Positions 8,447-16,806 of a stretch of DNA of 64,000 nucleotides are shown piece by piece. This DNA comes from Corallococcus sp. EGB (GTDB taxonomy: Bacteria; Myxococcota; Myxococcia; Myxococcales; Myxococcaceae). Where the stretch lies: assembly GCF_019968905.1 (NCBI RefSeq), contig NZ_CP079946.1:7041356-7105355 (forward strand). The letters run 5' to 3'. The notes beneath the pieces are model-generated. The model ran no database searches. It saw nothing but the letters and a program-made list of their open reading frames with translations, and was not told the origin of the DNA. The position numbers and the translations under genes were made by a program. The stretch's first letter is position 1, and each line of letters begins with the position of its first letter.

Positions 8447-9562
8447 TCACGGCGTGGTGGGCTTGGGCGGCTTCGGAGCGGGAGTGACACGCGCGCCGGT
8501 GAAGCGCAGCAGCTCGTCCATGAGCTGCCGGCGGCCCCGCTCCGGCCGCTCCAGGTGCACGAAGTGCGTCGCTCCCGGGAGCACCACGGCCTTCACGCCG
8601 GCCGCGTGGACCAGGTGCTCCTGGAGGCGCGTGACATCCTCCGGCCGGCTCCAGAAGTCGTTCTCCGCGCGCAGGATGAGCACCTTCGCCGTGATGGACG
8701 CGCCATCCCAGAGCTGCCGGCCCGCCGCCAGGTAGAAGCTGTCCTCCAACGCTCCGGTCGGCGCCCGGAAGGCGAAGGGCGTGCGAGAAGGCCCCAGCGG
8801 ATCACTCTCGACCGCCTCGCGCTGGAACGATGCCGCCACCTCCGGGTCGCGCCACTTCGCCCGCTCCGCCTCCTCCGCCGGCAACTGCCGGTCCCACACC
8901 GCCATCAGCGACGCGCCCGTGTTCCACCGGTAGGCGCCCATGCCCTCCGCGTTGAACTGCCCCGGCCGCTTCGGATCCTCGAAGTCCGTGCCCCGCCCCA
9001 GCATCTTGTGCTCCGCGCTGCCCGCGTAGAGCGCGTTGAGCATCACCAGGTGGCTGACGTTGTCCGGATGGAGGCTGGCGTACATGCCCGCCCAGTGCCC
9101 ACCCGTGGCCCACCCCACGAGCCCCACGCGGCGCTGGCCCGTGCGCGCCTTCACCCAGGCCACCACCGCGTGCACGTCCTGCACGACCTCGTGCGAGCCC
9201 ACCAGCGGCCGGCCCTTCGCGGGCGTACTCATCGCCAGGGGCCGCGTGGAGCCGCCATAGCCGCGCGCGTCCATGAGGTACACGACGTGCCCCGCGCGAG
9301 CGAGCTCCGCCGCGATGGAGCCGCCCTCCACCGGCAGGTCGAACGAGGCCCGTCCCGGCACCCGCGCGCCGTGCAGGAGGATGAGCGGCGGGAGGTTCGC
9401 CACCTGCATGCCGGTGTCCTTCAGCTCGCGGACGGACACCTCAACGCCCTCCTCCGACGGCACCAGGAACTCCGCGCGCGTCACCTCCGCCCGCGCGCCG
9501 GCCCCGAACAACACGCCCACCAGCACCAGGGTCCGGACCACGGCCGTGCCTTCGCGATGCAT
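8447..9562 (-). CDS. secreted alpha/beta-hydrolase-fold protein with Ala at the nucleophile position
   Basis: The product is 371 residues with a Sec signal peptide (VVRTLVLVGVLFGAGARA). It has the alpha/beta hydrolase fold: oxyanion loop LILLHGAR, strand VVYLMDARGYGGS, acid-residue region LILRAENDFW and the catalytic-His motif ATHFVHLERP. The nucleophile elbow, normally G-x-S-x-G, reads G150-W-A-T-G154, with GCC (Ala) where Ser is expected. It may therefore be catalytically inactive, or Thr153 or another residue may serve; this is inference. The first gene of a pair with a GNAT enzyme. ATG 9562 is used; a GTG two codons upstream (9568) is equally placed relative to a GGAAGG ribosome site. Confidence 0.8.
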   Translation of the reverse strand: MHREGTAVVRTLVLVGVLFGAGARAEVTRAEFLVPSEEGVEVSVRELKDTGMQVANLPPLILLHGARVPGRASFDLPVEGGSIAAELARAGHVVYLMDARGYGGSTRPLAMSTPAKGRPLVGSHEVVQDVHAVVAWVKARTGQRRVGLVGWATGGHWAGMYASLHPDNVSHLVMLNALYAGSAEHKMLGRGTDFEDPKRPGQFNAEGMGAYRWNTGASLMAVWDRQLPAEEAERAKWRDPEVAASFQREAVESDPLGPSRTPFAFRAPTGALEDSFYLAAGRQLWDGASITAKVLILRAENDFWSRPEDVTRLQEHLVHAAGVKAVVLPGATHFVHLERPERGRRQLMDELLRFTGARVTPAPKPPKPTTP

Positions 9563-9637
9563 GCCCACCTTGCCCTTCCAATCCAGGAGTCACCCGCGAT
9601 CCTGCCAGGGCCCGCGCACCGACACACGTGCCACCAT

Positions 9638-9704
9638 GCAACCCTTGCCGTCCGCGCAAGCCTTGCCAGCCCCATGCTCCGAAAACACGCAAGGTTTGCC
9701 GTCC
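9638..9704. repeat. pair of 16-bp near-identical direct repeats
   Basis: 9638-9653 and 9689-9704 match at 13 of 16 positions (GCAANNNTTGCCGTCC) with a 51-bp offset, in the region between the divergent hydrolase and repeat-lipoprotein genes. They could be binding sites for one regulator. No promoter hexamers stand out beside them. Confidence 0.4.
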
Positions 9705-9846
9705 TCGACGCCCGCACCTGGAGGACGCGGCGCTGGCATCCGCGTTGCTCATGGACCGCCCGTTCCTGCTGACAAAGCGCCCGGGATGCCCCCCGGACCG
9801 CGGAACGCAACGCCGGCATTCCCTGAACGACGAACGGAGAAGCGAC

Positions 9847-10698
9847 ATGCACTCGAATCACTTCGCGCGAAAGCTGTTCCTGGCGGCGCCCCTTTGCCTC
9901 TTCGCGGTGGGTTGCGGCGGCGACCCGATGATGGACGAAGCCACTGCGGCCGAGACCGGCACCGAGGCCCCGGCCTCGTCCGCCCCGGAGGACGCATCGC
10001 TCGCGACCAGCGAGCAGGCTGTCAGCCTCGGCGGAACCTATTGGTGGGGCACCACCGCCAACGGCCTGGTCTCCACCTCCATCGGGACCGTCACCAACCG
10101 GACCTGCTTCCTGAGGGGCGTGCAGGGCAACCTGAAGGGAACCAGTTGGGCCAGCGCGGGCGTGTTCCAGTACGGCAACGACTGGGAGATCTTCGTCCAT
10201 CACAACAACAGCAAGGCCCTGAGCGTGGGCGTCCAGTGCATCAACACCGCCGCCAACCGGACCCCGGTGATGTCCTGGTTCGACGGCCAGGCGGCGACGC
10301 TGCTCGGCGCGGTCACCGCCTCGCGCCGCTGCTTCCTCATGGAGGTGACGGCCGCGGGCGGCTTCGCGGCCAACTCCGACTACGCCCGCGTCTGGAATGA
10401 CGGCTACAACTGGTACCTGGGCGGCAACCTGGGCGCTGCCGGCGGCGCGTACGCGGCCTGCGTGGACGTGCCCACGGAAGTGGCCGGAGGGTTGAAGACC
10501 GCCGGCAACCCGGGCACCTTCACATACAGCCTGGCCTACGATCCGGGCGGCGTCGCGTGCCTGCTGACCGGCGTCGGCGGCAACTTCAGCACCAGCGATT
10601 TCAACGACGGCGTGTCCATCGACTACAACAGCGGCATCCGCACGTGGGAGATGACCGTCAGCAACGGCAAGCGCGGCTGGTACAACTGCGTCAATTAG
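9847..10698 (+). CDS. lipoprotein with three internal Cys-containing repeats
   Basis: The product has 283 residues. It begins with a lipoprotein signal (FAVGC, Cys about residue 22) and an Ala/Glu/Ser-rich linker. The rest consists of three units of about 75 residues. Each opens with Cys-[FL]-L followed by a VxGxF-like strand, has a central Trp (W-E-I, W-Y-L, W-E-M), and ends in a second Cys (VQCIN, AACVD, WYNCVN). Two Cys per unit suggests one disulfide each and a three-bladed or beta-trefoil-like surface domain. The start at 9847 follows an AACGGAGAAG ribosome site. No enzymatic motif is seen; a binding role is only a guess. Confidence 0.75.
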   Translation: MHSNHFARKLFLAAPLCLFAVGCGGDPMMDEATAAETGTEAPASSAPEDASLATSEQAVSLGGTYWWGTTANGLVSTSIGTVTNRTCFLRGVQGNLKGTSWASAGVFQYGNDWEIFVHHNNSKALSVGVQCINTAANRTPVMSWFDGQAATLLGAVTASRRCFLMEVTAAGGFAANSDYARVWNDGYNWYLGGNLGAAGGAYAACVDVPTEVAGGLKTAGNPGTFTYSLAYDPGGVACLLTGVGGNFSTSDFNDGVSIDYNSGIRTWEMTVSNGKRGWYNCVN

Positions 10699-10710
10699 TC
10701 CGCGCAAGTG

Positions 10711-10750
10711 TCCGTTTCGCACGGAGAGGAGGCGCCCGTCGCGAAACGGA
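10711..10750 (+). promoter_or_regulatory. first of two adjacent long hairpins
   Basis: 10711-10720 and 10741-10750 form a perfect 10-bp inverted repeat around a 20-base loop, 12 bases after the upstream lipoprotein stop. There is no U tract, so it is not a standard intrinsic terminator. Confidence 0.6.
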
Positions 10751-10751
10751 T

Positions 10752-10801
10752 GGTGCATCGCCCGCGCGTGTGGTGTCTCTTCCGGCACGGGCGAATGCAC
10801 C
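10752..10801 (+). promoter_or_regulatory. second of two adjacent long hairpins in the hydrolase leader
   Basis: 10752-10764 pairs with 10788-10801 over 13 bp with one bulged A and a 23-base loop. It begins one base after the first hairpin and ends before the GGAGGT ribosome site of the dienelactone hydrolase gene at 10826. The two stems fill most of the intergenic region and could be a structured RNA leader or operators. Confidence 0.6.
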
Positions 10802-10825
10802 GCCCTCCCTGGAGGTCACCCCGCC

Positions 10826-11566
10826 ATGCAGGACGTCGACATCAAGACCGCGGATGGAGTGATGGACGCGAAGCTGTTCCAGCCGGAGGGCTCGGGACCG
10901 TGGCCGGCGGTCATCATGATTCCGGATGCCTTTGGCATCCGGCCCGTCTTCGAGGACATGGCCCGGCGCCTGTCGAAGTCCGGCTACGTCGTGCTGATGC
11001 CCAACGTGTTCTATCGCGATGGCCACACCTCGAAGCTGGACCTCCAGGGGAGCTCCTTCGCGGACGACACGTTCCGCAAGCGGCTCTACGGCCTCATCGG
11101 CGGGCTGACGCCGGAGCGGCTGAAGCAGGACGCGGGCGCGGAGCTGGACTTCCTCGCGCGGCAGCCTTTCGTGAAGGGCCCGAAGGCGGGCGTGGCCGGC
11201 TACTGCTTCAGCGGCGGCATCGCCGTGCGCATGGCCTCGGACTTCCCGGACCGCATCGGCGCGGTGGCCTCCTCCCACGGCGGCCGCCTGGCCACGGACG
11301 CGCCTGACAGCCCCCACCGCCTCCTCGGCAAGGTGAAGGCCGAGCTGTACTTCGGCCACGCGGACCAGGACAACTCCATGCCCGCGGACGCCATCCGCAC
11401 GCTGGAGGCGGCGCTGAAGGACGCGGGCTTGAAGTACCGCTCGGAGCTCTACCCCGGCGCGCACCACGGCTACACCGTCCCGGGCTCGCCCACGTACAAC
11501 GCGGAGGCCGCGGAGACGCACTGGAAGCGGCTCGAGGACCTGTTCGGCCGCACGCTGAAGGCCTGA
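10826..11566 (+). CDS. dienelactone hydrolase family protein
   Basis: This 246-residue cytosolic protein matches the dienelactone hydrolase branch of the alpha/beta hydrolases: AVIMIPDAFGIRP near residue 30, nucleophile region GYCFSGG with Cys127 (Ser129 is an alternative nucleophile given the extra residue relative to the classical G-Y-C-x-G-G), acid region FGHADQDNS and catalytic His in PGAHHGY. The length is normal for the family. It starts after GGAGGT with a 9-base spacer. The MHS-type transporter follows 11 bases later, suggesting uptake and hydrolysis of a lactone or ester metabolite, but the substrate is not known. Confidence 0.9.
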   Translation: MQDVDIKTADGVMDAKLFQPEGSGPWPAVIMIPDAFGIRPVFEDMARRLSKSGYVVLMPNVFYRDGHTSKLDLQGSSFADDTFRKRLYGLIGGLTPERLKQDAGAELDFLARQPFVKGPKAGVAGYCFSGGIAVRMASDFPDRIGAVASSHGGRLATDAPDSPHRLLGKVKAELYFGHADQDNSMPADAIRTLEAALKDAGLKYRSELYPGAHHGYTVPGSPTYNAEAAETHWKRLEDLFGRTLKA

Positions 11567-11577
11567 GCCAACGCCCG

Positions 11578-12858
11578 ATGTCCGACGTGCGGCAGCGGGT
11601 GTTCTCCATCTTCGGCGGCTCGGTGGGAAACCTCATCGAGTGGTACGACTTCTACGTCTACTCGGCGTTCTCGCTGTACTTCGCACATTCGTTCTTCCCG
11701 GACGCGGACCCGCTGGTCCAGCAGCTCAACACCGCCGGCGTCTTCGCGCTGGGCTTCCTCATCCGGCCGGTGGGCGGCTGGTTGATGGGGCTCTACGCGG
11801 ACCTCCACGGCCGCAGGTCCGCGCTCACGCTGTCCGTCACGCTGATGTGCCTGGGCTCGCTGGTCATCGCCGCGTGCCCCACGTACGCGCGCATCGGCGT
11901 GATGGCGCCCGTCGTGCTGATGCTCGCGCGGCTGCTCCAGGGCCTGTCCCTGGGCGGCGAGTACGGCACCAGCGCCACCTACCTGAGCGAGGTCGCCACC
12001 TCCCGCCACCGGGGCTTCTACAGCTCGTTCCAGTACGTCACGCTCATCCTGGGGCAACTGCTCGCCACGCTGACGCTGCTGGTGTTGCAGCGGCTGCTGC
12101 TGACGGGCCCGCAGCTGGAGGCCTGGGGCTGGCGCATCCCGTTTGGCATTGGCGCAGGCCTGGCCATCCTCGGCTTCTACCTGCGGCGCCACATGGTGGA
12201 GACGGAGGCCTTCACCCGCGAGGCCGCGAAGCCGTCCGAGCACCACCCCATGCGCGAGCTCTTGCGCCACCCGAAGGAGATCGCCGTCGTGGTGGGGCTC
12301 ACCATGGGCGGGACGCTGGCCTTCTACACGTACACCGTCTACATGCAGAAGTTCCTGGTGAACTCCGTGGGGCTGACGCGGGACGAGTCCACGCTCATCT
12401 CCGCGAGCTCGCTGTTCCTCTACATGCTGCTGCAGCCGGTGCTGGGCTTCGTCTCCGACAAGGTGGGGCGCAGGCCGGTGCTGATGGGGTTCGGCATCCT
12501 GGGGACGCTGTTCACGGTGCCGCTGCTCACCGCGCTGACGCGGACGAAGGACGCCTTCACCGCGTTCATGCTGGTGCTCGCGGCGCTGGTCATCCTCTCC
12601 GGGTACACGTCCATCAACGCCGTGGTGAAGGCGGAGCTGTTCCCCGCGCGCATCCGAGCCCTGGGCGTGGGGCTGCCCTATGCGCTGACGGTGTCGCTCT
12701 TTGGCGGCACCGCGGAGTACGTGGGCACGCGCCTGAAGCTGGCCGGGCACGAGCCGTGGTTCTTCTGGTACGTCACGGCCTGCATCTTCTGCTCGCTGCT
12801 CGTCTACACGGTCATGCCGGACACCCGGCGCCACAGCCGCATCGACGCGGCCTCCTGA
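11578..12858 (+). CDS. MFS metabolite:H+ symporter (alpha-ketoglutarate permease-like)
   Basis: The 426-residue integral membrane protein has about 12 transmembrane segments and the MHS-subfamily signatures: N-terminal SVGNLIEWYDFYVYSAFS, the MFS loop motif DLHGRRSALTLSV between TM2 and TM3, RLLQGLSLGGEYG, and a second loop SDKVGRRPVL. These resemble KgtP/ProP-type proton symporters for organic acids. It follows the dienelactone hydrolase by 11 bases and is probably co-transcribed and functionally linked. The exact substrate cannot be read from sequence. Confidence 0.88.
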   Translation: MSDVRQRVFSIFGGSVGNLIEWYDFYVYSAFSLYFAHSFFPDADPLVQQLNTAGVFALGFLIRPVGGWLMGLYADLHGRRSALTLSVTLMCLGSLVIAACPTYARIGVMAPVVLMLARLLQGLSLGGEYGTSATYLSEVATSRHRGFYSSFQYVTLILGQLLATLTLLVLQRLLLTGPQLEAWGWRIPFGIGAGLAILGFYLRRHMVETEAFTREAAKPSEHHPMRELLRHPKEIAVVVGLTMGGTLAFYTYTVYMQKFLVNSVGLTRDESTLISASSLFLYMLLQPVLGFVSDKVGRRPVLMGFGILGTLFTVPLLTALTRTKDAFTAFMLVLAALVILSGYTSINAVVKAELFPARIRALGVGLPYALTVSLFGGTAEYVGTRLKLAGHEPWFFWYVTACIFCSLLVYTVMPDTRRHSRIDAAS

Positions 12859-12911
12859 TTCGACTCGTGGGAATGACGGTCCTTGGCGGGGCGTGCTAGA
12901 CGCGCGCGCCC

Positions 12912-14318
12912 ATGACGGCTCAACTCCTGACGCTTCCCCTGCTGCTGTGCCTGGGCCAGGCTCCTGAACCCCCGCCCACCGAACCACCCTTGCAGGCGCG
13001 CCTGTCCTTCCAGGCCGCCGACGAGAACATCGATGCCGAAGGCTCGGGCACCTCCTTCCACGCGGCGCTGGAAGGTCATACGCCGGAGCTTGCATCGGGC
13101 CTGCGCGCGGAGGCCACGCTGTCATTCTTCCTCTCCACACCGAACACCCAGGGCCTCGTCTTGCAGGACTTCGGCAGCAACCTGCGGCTGCGCTACCGGC
13201 CCTCGGGCTGGGAGCCCGGAGAGGGGCTCCTCCTGGCGGTCCACCCCCTGCGGACGGACCGCCTCTACATGGGCTTCACCTGGCCGGTCACCTGGGAACG
13301 CCAGGCCTTCCCCCGCCGCTCCGTGGGCGCGACCGGGAGCGAGTCCGCGCTGGAATTGCGCCTGTCCCGGCGGCATTGGGATGCCTTCGTGGCGCTCAAG
13401 TCCGCCAACGTGCTCAATGACCTGAGCCTGGAGGTCTCACGGCGTTATGCCCTGCTCGCGGGCGGCTTCGTGGACGTCACGCCCGAGCTGCGGCTGGCCG
13501 CGAAGGGCACCGCGTTCAACCGGGGCCAGTTCCCCTCCGCCGCGACTGTCGGCTTCGACCTGCACGCCCCCGTGTACGGAGCGTCACTGGGCGCGGTCTG
13601 GCACCGGGGCGCGGCCGTGGGGAACAACGTGGACCTCGCGCTGTACCAGGGCGACCCGACCTTCTTCGAGCGCTTCTTCCAGCCGGAGGCCTACACGGGA
13701 GGCTTCGGCGCGTCGGTGTCGCTGGAGGGCAGCCTCGTGTCCCAGGGACTGCTGAATCCAGATGTCTTCATGGAACGCACCATGCAGACGGGGGGCGCCG
13801 GAGCCCTGGAGGCGCGGGTGAAGCAGGGCTTCTGGCGCGCGCATGCGCTGGCCTATGTCCGCACGCTCTCCTTCATCCAGGTGGACGTGCCCGGGTTCCC
13901 TCCGGACCGGGACTTCCCGAGCGACTCGGAGACGCGCGCGGAGATGTCCGGCTCGCTGAGCAGTGACTACCACCTCCAGGACTGGGGACTGACGCCCGGG
14001 CTGCTCGTGCGCGTCACCCGCCCCGCCTCGCTCCGGAGCACGCCCCTGCTCAGACCGGGCCGCAACTACACCATCGTGGTCAAGGGGCCCAACATGGTCA
14101 CCCTCCTGCCTGAAGACGACGACCCCGGGCTGGTGGTGACAGTGAAGGCCACGGCCCGCTGGGACCTGGGAGCCATCGCGGGCGTGCTGGCGGAGGTCTC
14201 CTACACGCACGACCCGAACCGGACCCGCTTCGAGGATGACGTCACGGGCATCGCCGCCCCCGTCTTCCAGCCCGCGAACGTCGTGGGCGTCAACGTGCTG
14301 CTCCAGGCGCGCTTCTGA
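12912..14318 (+). CDS. putative outer-membrane beta-barrel protein
   Basis: The 468-residue product has a short signal-like N-terminus (LLTLPLLLCLGQAP) followed by alternating amphipathic strands (LQARLSFQAADE, GLRAEATLSFFL, NLRLRYRPS, and so on). It ends VGVNVLLQARF, with the terminal Phe and alternating hydrophobic pattern recognised by the BAM complex. This supports an outer-membrane barrel or porin-like protein. No specific family is recognised. It has its own start 53 bases after the transporter gene, so co-transcription is possible. Confidence 0.7.
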   Translation: MTAQLLTLPLLLCLGQAPEPPPTEPPLQARLSFQAADENIDAEGSGTSFHAALEGHTPELASGLRAEATLSFFLSTPNTQGLVLQDFGSNLRLRYRPSGWEPGEGLLLAVHPLRTDRLYMGFTWPVTWERQAFPRRSVGATGSESALELRLSRRHWDAFVALKSANVLNDLSLEVSRRYALLAGGFVDVTPELRLAAKGTAFNRGQFPSAATVGFDLHAPVYGASLGAVWHRGAAVGNNVDLALYQGDPTFFERFFQPEAYTGGFGASVSLEGSLVSQGLLNPDVFMERTMQTGGAGALEARVKQGFWRAHALAYVRTLSFIQVDVPGFPPDRDFPSDSETRAEMSGSLSSDYHLQDWGLTPGLLVRVTRPASLRSTPLLRPGRNYTIVVKGPNMVTLLPEDDDPGLVVTVKATARWDLGAIAGVLAEVSYTHDPNRTRFEDDVTGIAAPVFQPANVVGVNVLLQARF

Positions 14319-14386
14319 CGGGGGAGTCTGGACGGGGTGATTGGCGTCCGCGCGCGGCCGGGTGCGAGGATGGCGCTCCGCCCACC

Positions 14387-14878
14387 ATGCGCCCTGCTCC
14401 CGTCCAGCCCCTCCCCGAGGCCGTCGTCACCGAGGCCCCTGTCGTCCCGCTCGTCCAGCCCGCCGCCCGGCTCATGGCCCATGCGGCGGCGTGGCTGATG
14501 CTGGTGGGCCTGCTCACCGGCGGCTACGTCTCCGCGGCGATGACGGGGAAGGTGCCCGCGGATCCGCACATGGCGCTCGCCGCGCACCTGAACGCGCTGA
14601 TGGGCACGTTCTTCCTCCTCGGCGTCGCGTGGACGCTGCCCATGCTGCGCTATGGCCCCGTGGGACAGCGGCGGCTGGCCTGGGCGGTCATCGTGGCCAA
14701 CTGGGCCAACTGGGGCATCACCTGCGTGAAGGCGTGGCTGCGCGTGTCCGGCGTGGACCTCATCGGGCAGCCCACCAACGACGCGGTGTTCGGCGCGCTC
14801 ACCGTGTCGGTGGTGCTCCCCGCGCTCATCGCCGCCGGCGCGTGGGTGTATGGCTTCCGCCGCGCGGGAGCGCGCTGA
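14387..14878 (+). CDS. hydroxylaminobenzene mutase-like membrane protein
   Basis: The 163-residue protein has a Pro/Val-rich N-terminal tail of about 25 residues and four predicted transmembrane helices (AWLMLVGLLTGGYVS; LMGTFFLLGVAWTLPML; AWAVIVANWANWGI; ALTVSVVLPALIAAGAWVYGF). The pattern AHLNALMGTFFLL and WANWG, plus size, resemble HabA/HabB (hydroxyamino)benzene mutases, which rearrange hydroxylaminobenzene to aminophenol. The assignment is from remembered family features and is moderate; it could equally be an uncharacterised relative. It lies 68 bases after the barrel gene and converges on the TPR gene, leaving only two bases between their ends. Confidence 0.6.
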   Translation: MRPAPVQPLPEAVVTEAPVVPLVQPAARLMAHAAAWLMLVGLLTGGYVSAAMTGKVPADPHMALAAHLNALMGTFFLLGVAWTLPMLRYGPVGQRRLAWAVIVANWANWGITCVKAWLRVSGVDLIGQPTNDAVFGALTVSVVLPALIAAGAWVYGFRRAGAR

Positions 14879-14880
14879 CG

Positions 14881-16593
14881 TCAGAACGCAGTGCGGGTGA
14901 GCGTGATGTCCGCGTTCGCCCAGGCCTTCTCGAAGCGCTCGCGCGCGTCAGCGGCATCCGCCGTGCGGCCCTGTCCCTTCAGCGCCTGGGTGAGCCCGAA
15001 GAGGGCCCAACCGTTGCCCGGGTTGCGGCGCAGGTCCTCCCGGTAGACAGCCTCCGCGGCCTTGTACTGCTTCGCGTCCAGGAGCGCCGCGCCCTGGTAA
15101 TGGCGCACGGGATAGAACCAGTCGCCTGGCTCTGAATAGGCCAGCCCGTCCGCGGCGCGCACCGCGTCCTCCCAACGCATCAGTGCGTCGGAGCGCCCCT
15201 GCCGCTCGGCGATGGAGGCGTCGAGCACACGCGCCGCCACGTCCAGCACGTCCTTCGCCGGGTTGTTGCCGGCGGTCAGGGTGTCGGGGACGCTCGCGGT
15301 CAGCTCCACGAGCTTCGCGTGCTCAGCGCGGGCCTCCTTGAAGCGGCCCTTCGCGGCGAGCGCCAGCCCGTGCGCGTGCAACCACATCCCCGTCAGCACC
15401 GGGTACTTCGGATCCGGCCGGGGCTCCGCCAGCAGCGCGTCGTAGCGCCCGAAGCGCACCATCGCGAGCAGGGGTTCGGAGGCGAAGAAGTCCATGCCCG
15501 GCATCACCGTCAGCATCTCCGGTGACAGGAGCTTCGCGGACTCGCGCGCGGCGCGGATGGACTCCTCCGCGCGCCCTTCCATGGACGAGGAGTACGACAG
15601 GAAGCCCCAGTCGTGCGCGAGGTACATGGGGTAATACCCGATGGGCTCCACCTCGCGCAGATAGGCATTGTCCGCCTGGATGGCGCGGCGGTTGCTCTCC
15701 GAGGCGTCCTCGTACCGGCCCACCCGCTGGTAGATGTGCGCCGGCATGTGCTCGAGGTGACCGGCGCCAGGCATCAATCCTGGCAACCGCTCCGCGGAGC
15801 GCAACGCGCGCTCGGGATGGTCCGAGGCCTCGACGGCATGGATGTAATAGTGATTGGCGCCCGGGTGGTCCGGAGCGCGGGCGAGCACCGCCTCCAGCCG
15901 TGAGACGATCTCCTCCGTCCCCGGCTCCGGCTTGCCCCCCAGCGTCCACAGCTTCCAGGGGTGGAGGTCCATCAGGGACTCGGCGAAGAGCACCTGCGCA
16001 TCCAGGTCATCCGGAAAGCGCTTCGCCACGTCGCGCATGGCATCGGCATACGCCTGCGAGAACGGCTGCATCTGTTCGGGTGTGCGAGGCTCCGGCCCGC
16101 CGTAGCGCCTGGACAGCGCGCCGATGAGCGCCTGCTCCGTGGGGGTCACTGAGGGGGCGAGCGCCTGGGCCCGTCGCAGGGCATCCCAAGCGGTCGCGGC
16201 GCGGTCCGGCAACATGGGCACGTTGTAGTTGGGCCCCAACACCAGCGCGACGCCCCAGAAGCAGCTGGCGCACGAGGGATCCAACTGCGCGGCGCGGGCG
16301 AACGAGCGAGCGGCCTCGTCGTGGTTGAAGGCATAGGTGAGCCGCATGCCCTGGTCGAAGTAGGCCTGCGCCTCGGGAGACTGGGTCGTCACCTTCCGCT
16401 GGAAGGTCCCCAGGTTGTCGAAGAGCACGGCCCCCTGCGCGAGCGACGTCAGGCTCGAGAACGCCGACGGTTTGCCGGGCGGCGCCTCATGCACGGCCGC
16501 GGCCGCTTCCGGCGGGCCGCGCCCCTGTGCTCCGGCATGAGTCGCCGAAGCCAGCAAGGGCAGAATAAGGATGACGAGGAATCGCGCGCGCAT
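14881..16593 (-). CDS. secreted tetratricopeptide repeat protein
   Basis: The product is about 570 residues with a Sec signal peptide (ARFLVILILPLLASATHAGA). TPR-like helical pairs run through it, for example QAYFDQGMRLTYAFNHDEAARSF at the N-terminus (a canonical TPR with the A/F positions), a central part with repeated helix pairs and ALFGLTQALKGQGR near the C-terminus. It is likely a periplasmic or surface scaffold; no catalytic motif is seen. Start 16593 is chosen over an upstream in-frame one because it opens the signal peptide. An inverted repeat (GGTGTCA..TGACACC, 16668-16691) lies in its upstream region. Confidence 0.8.
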   Translation of the reverse strand: MRARFLVILILPLLASATHAGAQGRGPPEAAAAVHEAPPGKPSAFSSLTSLAQGAVLFDNLGTFQRKVTTQSPEAQAYFDQGMRLTYAFNHDEAARSFARAAQLDPSCASCFWGVALVLGPNYNVPMLPDRAATAWDALRRAQALAPSVTPTEQALIGALSRRYGGPEPRTPEQMQPFSQAYADAMRDVAKRFPDDLDAQVLFAESLMDLHPWKLWTLGGKPEPGTEEIVSRLEAVLARAPDHPGANHYYIHAVEASDHPERALRSAERLPGLMPGAGHLEHMPAHIYQRVGRYEDASESNRRAIQADNAYLREVEPIGYYPMYLAHDWGFLSYSSSMEGRAEESIRAARESAKLLSPEMLTVMPGMDFFASEPLLAMVRFGRYDALLAEPRPDPKYPVLTGMWLHAHGLALAAKGRFKEARAEHAKLVELTASVPDTLTAGNNPAKDVLDVAARVLDASIAERQGRSDALMRWEDAVRAADGLAYSEPGDWFYPVRHYQGAALLDAKQYKAAEAVYREDLRRNPGNGWALFGLTQALKGQGRTADAADARERFEKAWANADITLTRTAF

Positions 16594-16667
16594 CGGGCCC
16601 CCACGGACCTGCGGTCCAAAGGCAACGGTGGGGGGTGCTCGCGAGCGTGACAATCCAGAGCAGGAAG

Positions 16668-16691
16668 GGTGTCAAACCTGGCGGTGACACC
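16668..16691. promoter_or_regulatory. 7-bp inverted repeat, candidate operator
   Basis: GGTGTCA (16668-16674) and TGACACC (16685-16691) are perfect inverted copies separated by 10 bases, 75-100 bases upstream of the TPR gene. The geometry suits a dimeric TetR- or MarR-like regulator, but no partner is known. Confidence 0.4.
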
Positions 16692-16806
16692 TCTGCCCGG
16701 AGCATTGGCGGTCCGCCCGACGACCCAGGGGTGGTGCAACCTCCGCGCTTGCGCCTGATGATTCTTCCCCGGAAGTGCCGCCCCCAGGCCATCCCGTCCG
16801 GACGGC

